Shown: piece after piece, positions 58,947 to 64,000 of the stretch
How positions within the stretch are numbered: the first letter of the stretch is position 1
How the letters are laid out: each line of letters starts with the position of its first letter
Assembly: GCF_000372725.1 (NCBI RefSeq)
Contig: NW_005202427.1
Location: 424,995 to 488,994, forward strand
Reading direction: 5' to 3'
Length of the DNA stretch: 64,000 bases
DNA from: Emiliania huxleyi CCMP1516
Lineage: Eukaryota; Haptophyta; Isochrysidales; Noelaerhabdaceae
Translations under genes and position numbers: made by a program
Notes under the pieces: generated by a model
What the model saw: only the letters and a program-made list of their open reading frames with translations
Database searches by the model: none
What the model was told of the DNA's origin: nothing

Positions 58947-61422
58947 ATGAGCGGCGCCATCCTCCCAACCCGCCTCGCCGACCTGGCTCGGGGCGACCTG
59001 GCCTGGCTGCGCGCCTTCCTGTCTGGGCAGGGGACGCGCGGCACGTCGCTCGCGGCCCAGCTCGACGCGCGGCACGACACCGACAGGCAGGACACGCTGC
59101 TCACCTGGGCCGCTCGTCACGGGCAGGCCGAGGCGGCGCGGCTGCTGCTCGAGGGCGGCGCGAGCGTGGGGGCGACGACTGGCGGCGGCGCTTCCGCGCT
59201 ATATATTGCGTGCCAGAACGGCCACCTCGACTGCGTCCGGCTGCTCCTCGAGGCTGGCGCGGCGATGGACCAGGCCAAGGAGAACGGCGCCACGCCGCTG
59301 CTCATCGCGAGCCAGAAGGGCCACCTCGAATGCGCCCAGCTGCTCCTCGAGGCTGGCGCGGCGGTGGCTCATGCAGACGCTGAAGGCCGCACGCCGCTGT
59401 ACGTCGCGAGCCTGCAGGGCCATGGCCAGTGCGTCCGGCTGCTGCGCGACGCTGGCGCGGCGGTCAACCAAGCAGACGCCAGAGGCTTCTCGCCGCTGTA
59501 CGTCGCGAGCCAGGAGGGCCACCTCGAGATCGCCCGGCTGCTTCTCGAGGCTGGCGCAGCGGTAAGCCAAGCCCGCAACGACGGCACCACGCCGCTGTTC
59601 ATCGCGAGCCAGAAGGGCCACCTCGAGGTCGCCCGGCTGCTCCTCGAGGCTGGCGCGGCGGTGGCTCATGCAGACGCTGAAGGCCGCACGCCGCTGTACG
59701 TCGCGAGCCTGCAGGGCCATGGCCAGTGCGTCCGGCTGCTTCTCGAGGCGAGCGCGGCGGTCAACCAAGCCAAGGACGGCGCCACGCCGCTGTTCGCGGC
59801 GTGCCAGGAGGGCCACCTCGAGTGCGCCCAGCTGCTGCGCGACGCTGGCGCTGACATCAACCAAGCCAGGACCGACGGCACCACGCCGCTGTACATCGCG
59901 TGCCAGAAGGGCCACCTCGAGATCGTCCAGCTGCTCCTTGAGGCCGGCGCAGCGGTCAACCAAGCCACGCACAATGGTTTCACGCCGCTGTTCGTTGCGT
60001 GCGGGCAGGGCCACGTCGAGTGCGCCCAGCTGCTGCGCGACGCTGGCGCTGACATCAACCAGGTCGCGGAGAGCGGCGCCACGCCGCTGTTCGTTGCGTG
60101 CCAGAACGGCCACGTCGAGTGCGCCCGGCTGCTCCGCGAGGCTGGCGCGGCGGTCAACCAAGCCAAGGAGAATGGCGCCACGCCGCTGTGCATTGCGTGC
60201 TACAAGGGCCACGTCGAGTGCGTCCGGCTGCTGTGCGACGCTGGCGCGGCGGTCAACCAAGCCCGCAACGACGGCGCCACGCCGCTGTTCATCGCGTGTC
60301 AGAACGGCCACCTCGAGTGCGCCCAGCTGCTGCGCGACGCTGGCGCGGCGGTCAACCAAGCCCGCAACGACGGCGCCACGCCGCTGTTCATGGCGAGCCA
60401 GCAGGGCCAGCTCGAGAGCGCCCAGCTGCTCCTCGAGGCCGGCGCAGCGATCGACCAAGCCGATGAGGACGGCACCACGCCGCTGCTCATCGCGAGCCAG
60501 GAGGGCCACCCCGAGTGCGTTCGGCTGCTTCTCGAGGCCGGCGCAGTGATCGACCAGGCCGATGAGCAAGGCACCACAACGCTGTTCGCGGCGTGCCAGG
60601 ACGGCCACCTCGAGGTCGCCAAGCTCCTCTCCTCCTACGGCGCCTCCCGCGCCGCTACGCCCTTCGGCACGCCCGAGGAGATTGCAACCGAAGAAGGCCA
60701 CGCCGACCTCGCTGCCTGGCTGGTCGCCAGCCGCGGCTGGACGCCGCTCCAGCATCTCGAGGCGTGCCCGAGACTAGCGGCCGAAGGCGTGAGCGCGCTG
60801 TCCTCACGCCCATTGCCCCTCTTCCGCAGGCGCTCACCTTCGAGCGGGCGCGGGCGCTGCTGCGCGGCGGCGCCGACCCGCTCGCCGGCGCGCGTTCTGC
60901 CCTCGAGCGGGCGCGCGTCCTCTGCTCGTGGAGCGAGTCGGATCCGACCGCTGCGGCCGTCGGTTCCACGGTCGTGATCCGCTCTCTCGTCTCGCGGCCC
61001 TCGATGAACGGCAAGGTCGGCGTCGTCGTCTCCGCGAGCGCTTCGACGCGCCGCTTCGGCGTGCGCGTGGCGGGCGAGGCCAAGGCACTCGCACTGAGGC
61101 GCGCACTGCAATGTTCTCTCCCCGACTCGCCGGATCCTCTCTTTGGAAACACCCCACGCCTCTGCCCTTCCCCAGGCCGGCCAACCTGCAGCCAGCGGCC
61201 GAGGCGGTGGAGGTGGGCAGGCTCATCCTCAAGGCGGCGGAGTGGTCGCCGCAGTCGCACGAGCTCTTCCCAACAGCGGCTCGCAAGCGGGCGGTCGAGG
61301 TGCTGCGGCTGGGCTACCTGATCGCTTGGGACGAGGAGCGCTTCGACAGCCGCGAGGGAGCGGCTCCGGAGCTGGCGGACATCTGGCGCGGCTTTGTGCT
61401 GCCAAGGGTGGTGGTGCGGTGA
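58947..61422 (+). CDS. Large ankyrin-repeat protein with conserved C-terminal domain
   Basis: Three exons (58947-60761, 60830-61098, 61176-61422) give 776 residues, in phase. Residues 1-50 are helical (ILPTRLADLARGDLAWLRAF). About 16 very regular ankyrin repeats follow (GATPLFIACQNGHLECAQLL RDAGAAVNQA). After GWTPLQHLE the spliced exons add ALTFERARALLRGGADPLAG, a beta-rich PSMNGKVGVVVSASASTRRF GVRV segment, LALRPANLQPAAEAVE and a helical end (HELFPTAARKRAVEVLRLGY). This C-terminal layout is familiar from algal ankyrin/MYND-type proteins, but the MYND finger itself is absent. Both introns start with GC (CTCGAG|GCGTGC, CTGAG|GCGCGC). A protein-binding scaffold; partner unknown. Confidence 0.85.
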
Positions 61423-61755
61423 CTTCTCGCGGTTCCGCACTATGGTCTAGTTCGTCAAACCGTCCTTCTTTTTCTCTCTGTCTCTCACAACATGTGGTAC
61501 GGCGCGCGAGTGCGTACCGAGCAGTGTGCGGCCGCGGCCCGCGGCTCGCACACAGGTGAAAATATTCTACAATAACGAATAAGGGCAAAAGTGGAAAAGA
61601 TGAGAAAAGTATCAAAACACCCGCGCGCCGCGCCCGCGGGCGCCTGTGGTTTTTCTACCGCGGCCTTGCTCTTTTGTACGCTCTAGCTCAAAAAGGAAAT
61701 CAACAGATGGGCCGGGAAATCGATGTCAACGTGCGCCAGCGCTCCCGCCACCACG
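61423..61755. other. Intergenic, R2 fragment
   Basis: 61515-61536 (GTACCGAGCAGTGTGCGGCC) is a reverse fragment of R2. Nothing else recognised. Confidence 0.5.
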
Positions 61756-64000
61756 TCACCAGTCGTAGGAGGATGAGTCGGAGGTGCGTCGGCCGGCAGA
61801 GCGAAGCGCCTCGAGCTCCTCCTCCGTCTCGACCGGCGTGAGGTTGAGCAGCTTGAGCCGCCTCTCCTGGTAGTACTCGAGCCCGTCGAGCGACCCGAGG
61901 GCGGCGCGCAGCTCGTTCGCCGCCGCAGAGACCGCGCGCCGCTCGGCGTACCGCACCGCAGCGCAGCGGTAGCCGACCGACTCGCGCGGCGCCTCGGCGA
62001 GGGACGCCAGGTCGAGTTGGACGTCGCCGCGCAGCTTGCCGAGCGCACTCGTGACCGCGTCGTGCCCGAGCTGCAGCGCCGCCGCCTCGTTTTGCCTGGA
62101 GACGGGCTGCTGCAGGTGCTCGCGCCAGAGGTCGTCTGCGAAGAGGGCCTGTGGGGAGACATGGGGAGATATGGGGAGATGTGGGGCCTCTCGCGCCAGG
62201 GGTCAAGAGGGCCTGCGGGGGCGGGGGGCGGGCGCTGTGGTGGTGCCGTGGACATGTCGTGGACATGTCGTGGGCATGTCGTGGGCATGTCGTGGGCATG
62301 TCGTGGACATGTCGTCGACATGTCGTGGGCATGTCGTGGGCGTGTCGTGGACATGCCGTGGACATGCCGTGGACATGTCGTGGGCATGTCGTGGGCATGT
62401 CGTGGACATGCCGTGGACATGCCGTGGACATGTCGTGGGCATGTCGTGGGCATGTCGTGGACATGCCGTGGACATGCCGTGGACATGCCGTGGACATGCC
62501 GTGGACATGTCGTGGGCATGTCGTGGGCGTGTCGTGGGCGTGTCGTGGACATGTCGTGGCCATGTCGTGGCCATGTCGTGGGCATGTCGTGGGCATGTCG
62601 TGGACATGCCTAACTGCAGGGGCGGTGTCGGCGCCTCGAGCAAGAATGCGTCCGAAGGCGTGGAGGGCGGGCCGAGGTGGACGAGGCGTAGGTAGGCGAG
62701 CAGGTCGGGCGGCAGCGGGTCCGCCTCGGACACGACGAAGCCCTGCTCCACCGCGCTCAGCCCGACCCGCTCGAGCACATCCACCTTGGCAAGAGGGGCC
62801 AGAGGGTTAGGGCTAGGGGTTAGGGTTAGGGCTAGGGCTGGGGGTTAGGGCTAGGGCTTGGGAGCCGGGGCTGGGGGTTAGGGCGGCCCGCTCGAGGACA
62901 GTGCCGTGCTGACGTGTCGGATGTGGCATGTCGTGCCACTAAGAGCACCCGCGCGCGCCTTCTCGTCGTAGTTTGGGTCGTCGTCGGCGACGCCAAAGCG
63001 CAGGCTCGCCTCTGGCGGCACCGGCTCGGCGACGAAGCCGTAGTCAAGGAGCAACTCGCCGCGCGTCGCCTCGGCGTAGCAGAGGGTGAGCGCATCCCCA
63101 GCCGACAGGTCCGCCTGCGCAGTCAGCTCGACCGCGCCTCCCTCGCCTCCACGCCCAAACAGGCCAGCCTGCGGGACGACGCGGGACCCAGGCGTGAGTG
63201 CCCCGTCTGTGCGGCGTCCCGTGCCCCCGCCCCCCCGAATTCATCTGGACTCTGCCTGCGGGCCGCGCGCTTGAAGGCTGGCGCTCGGCGAGTCGGCATG
63301 GTTGCCTAGTCCCATACCTCCAGAGTACCGAATCCAGTGCGTGGGCTCGGCTCCAGCCTCGGCGAGGCGGAATGGTTGCAGAGCTCGACCAGCGGCAGCA
63401 GCGCCGGCCTCGCCGGCTCGCCCTGCCGCCCGCCCGCCGGCACGAAGACGCAGCGCGAGAAGGCGAGCCTGGAGGTGTCGGGGAGGTGTCCAGGAAGTGT
63501 GTCCTGGAACGGTCTACGACGCAGCGCGAGAGAGCGCCCGAGTGCGCGCAGGAAGGACGCCTCGCTGAAGACCGACTCGGGGAAGACCATCGGGGAGGCC
63601 TCGAAGACGTTCTCGCGCAGCCTGGCCGCACACGCGGGCGGGCGGGGTGGGTAGGCGACAGGCGTGCCGCGCCCTTCCGCCCTCCGCCCTCTCCTACCCC
63701 CCACTCCCACTGCTCCGCACCACTCGTAGTCGGCCCCATATCTCCCCATATCTCCCCATATCTCCCCATATCTCCCCATATCTCCCCATATCTCCCCATA
63801 TCTCCCCATATCTCCCCATATCTCCCCATATCTCCCCATATCTCCCCATATCTCCCCATATCCGCACCACTCGTAGTCGGCCTGCGCCGCGAGCCGCCGC
63901 TCCACACACGGCGCCGCGGTGGACTGCTCGAGCTCGGCCTGGTCGTCCGAGGGCCAGAGCAGCGGCAGGTCGTGCTGCTCCACCTGCCAGCACGCCGACG
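61756..64000 (-). CDS. RuBisCO LSMT-like SET-domain protein (5' part beyond right edge)
   Basis: Seven exons in the window, all in phase: 64000-63868 (partial), 63621-63538, 63468-63380, 63305-63271, 63168-62959, 62784-62635, 62148-61756. The order matches plant LSMT/SETD-type proteins: DYEWLRENVFEASPMVFPES, then FSRCVFVPAGG, LLPLVELCNHADSPSA (the NHS-type SET motif, here NHA), AVELTAQADLSAGDALTLCY, GELLLDYGFV, and the substrate-binding helical domain DPLPPDLLAYLRLVHLG, SDAFLLEALFADDLWREHLQ, QNEAAALQLGHDAVTSALGK and LEYYQERRLKLLNLTP. Family members methylate lysines on plastid enzymes such as RuBisCO large subunit or aldolase. NHA instead of NHS is a conservative change. Five of six introns start with GC. 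Introns carry minisatellites and a telomere-like tract. Confidence 0.85.
62149..62634 (-). repeat. 486-bp LSMT intron filled by a CATGTCGTGG minisatellite
   Basis: About 35 copies of a 10-bp unit (GCATGTCGTG / ACATGTCGTG / ACATGCCGTG on the plus strand), 62254-62608, and one block of ATATGGGGAG at 62156-62180. Intron starts GAG|GCGCCG and ends CCACAG|GCCCTC (minus strand). Confidence 0.95.
62785..62958 (-). repeat. Intron with telomere-like TTAGGG tract
   Basis: 62807-62884 consists of GGGTTAGGG / GGGCTAGGG / GGGGTTAGGG units on the plus strand, lying wholly inside the LSMT intron (AAG|GCGCGC ... CCAAG|GTGGAT). Confidence 0.85.
63622..63867 (-). repeat. LSMT intron with 12 copies of ATATCTCCCC and a nested duplication
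   Basis: 63736-63860 holds about 12 ATATCTCCCC units (plus strand). They lie between two copies of TCCGCACCACTCGTAGTCGG (63713-63733, CTCCGCACC version, and 63861-63880). The outer copy includes the end of the exon, so an existing intron's 5' splice site was duplicated together with exon sequence. Confidence 0.9.

Noticed and set aside
58132..58950. 272-codon plus-strand frame before the second ankyrin gene
   Set aside because: It runs through R3 and the antisense of a LINE 3' end and has no independent support.
59199..60755. 518-codon minus-strand frame opposite the second ankyrin gene
   Set aside because: An antisense shadow of the repeat array; the plus strand has unmistakable ankyrin repeats.
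61683..62596. Two 300-codon frames made of PTTCPRHVHG repeats
   Set aside because: They are translations of the CATGTCGTGG minisatellite in an LSMT intron; exon phases show that this stretch is spliced out.

Overview
This window reads as nuclear DNA of a GC-rich, photosynthetic single-celled eukaryote. Spliced genes lie on both strands. Gene content includes NMD3, a SET-domain H3K9-type methyltransferase, a class II histone deacetylase, cytochrome b5, a CLPTM1-type membrane protein, many ankyrin/RCC1/F-box proteins and a plant-type RuBisCO-LSMT-like SET protein. High GC, numerous ankyrin and RCC1 families, frequent GC-AG introns and abundant minisatellites make a haptophyte (Emiliania/Gephyrocapsa/Chrysochromulina type) my best guess. 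That assignment is inference; no rRNA or organelle gene is present to confirm it.

Layout. 1-9 kb: the start of a coiled-coil gene (minus), a hairpin-rich repeat region, a FAM185A-like mitochondrial protein, an ankyrin/U-box ligase and a 5'-truncated LINE-like fragment. 9-20 kb: a von Willebrand A protein, decayed repeats, an RCC1 gene, a stretch of apparently bad base calls (16.28-16.61 kb), a RING/RBR-like protein and an F-box/beta-propeller protein. 20-30 kb: NMD3 (minus), a CLPTM1L-F-box-RCC1 fusion gene (minus), a TLC-domain protein and a frameshifted remnant. 30-44 kb: a secreted Cys-rich protein, cytochrome b5, a 16-exon SET methyltransferase, a nucleotide-sugar transferase (minus), a 100-base N gap, a sulfotransferase and a class IIb-type HDAC. 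44-53 kb: a PDGS-repeat protein, a divergent pair of ankyrin/membrane genes plus a truncated third copy, dispersed repeats, a frameshifted tyrosine-recombinase-like ORF and an IQ-motif membrane protein. 53-64 kb: a BSD-domain protein divergent from a 7-exon membrane protein, repeats, a second large ankyrin gene and the 3' part of the LSMT-like gene (minus).

The most interesting signal is in the introns. I placed 45 introns by protein homology and reading phase; 28 begin with GC, 16 with GT and one with GA. In many of them the first 15-30 bases of the intron are a near copy of the first 15-30 bases of the following exon. The filler between the two copies is often a short tandem repeat of a 10-11 bp unit ending in TAG or CAG. 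It looks as if introns were created by inserting filler between two copies of a duplicated exon segment, so that the 5' splice site comes from the old exon and the 3' site from the filler. In the HDAC gene the junction was re-amplified into five copies at an exact 76-bp period. A second recurring signal is a dispersed element ending in a polypyrimidine-AG tract (TTTAAATTCTTTTCAG-like) that lies about 70-90 bp upstream of four start codons.
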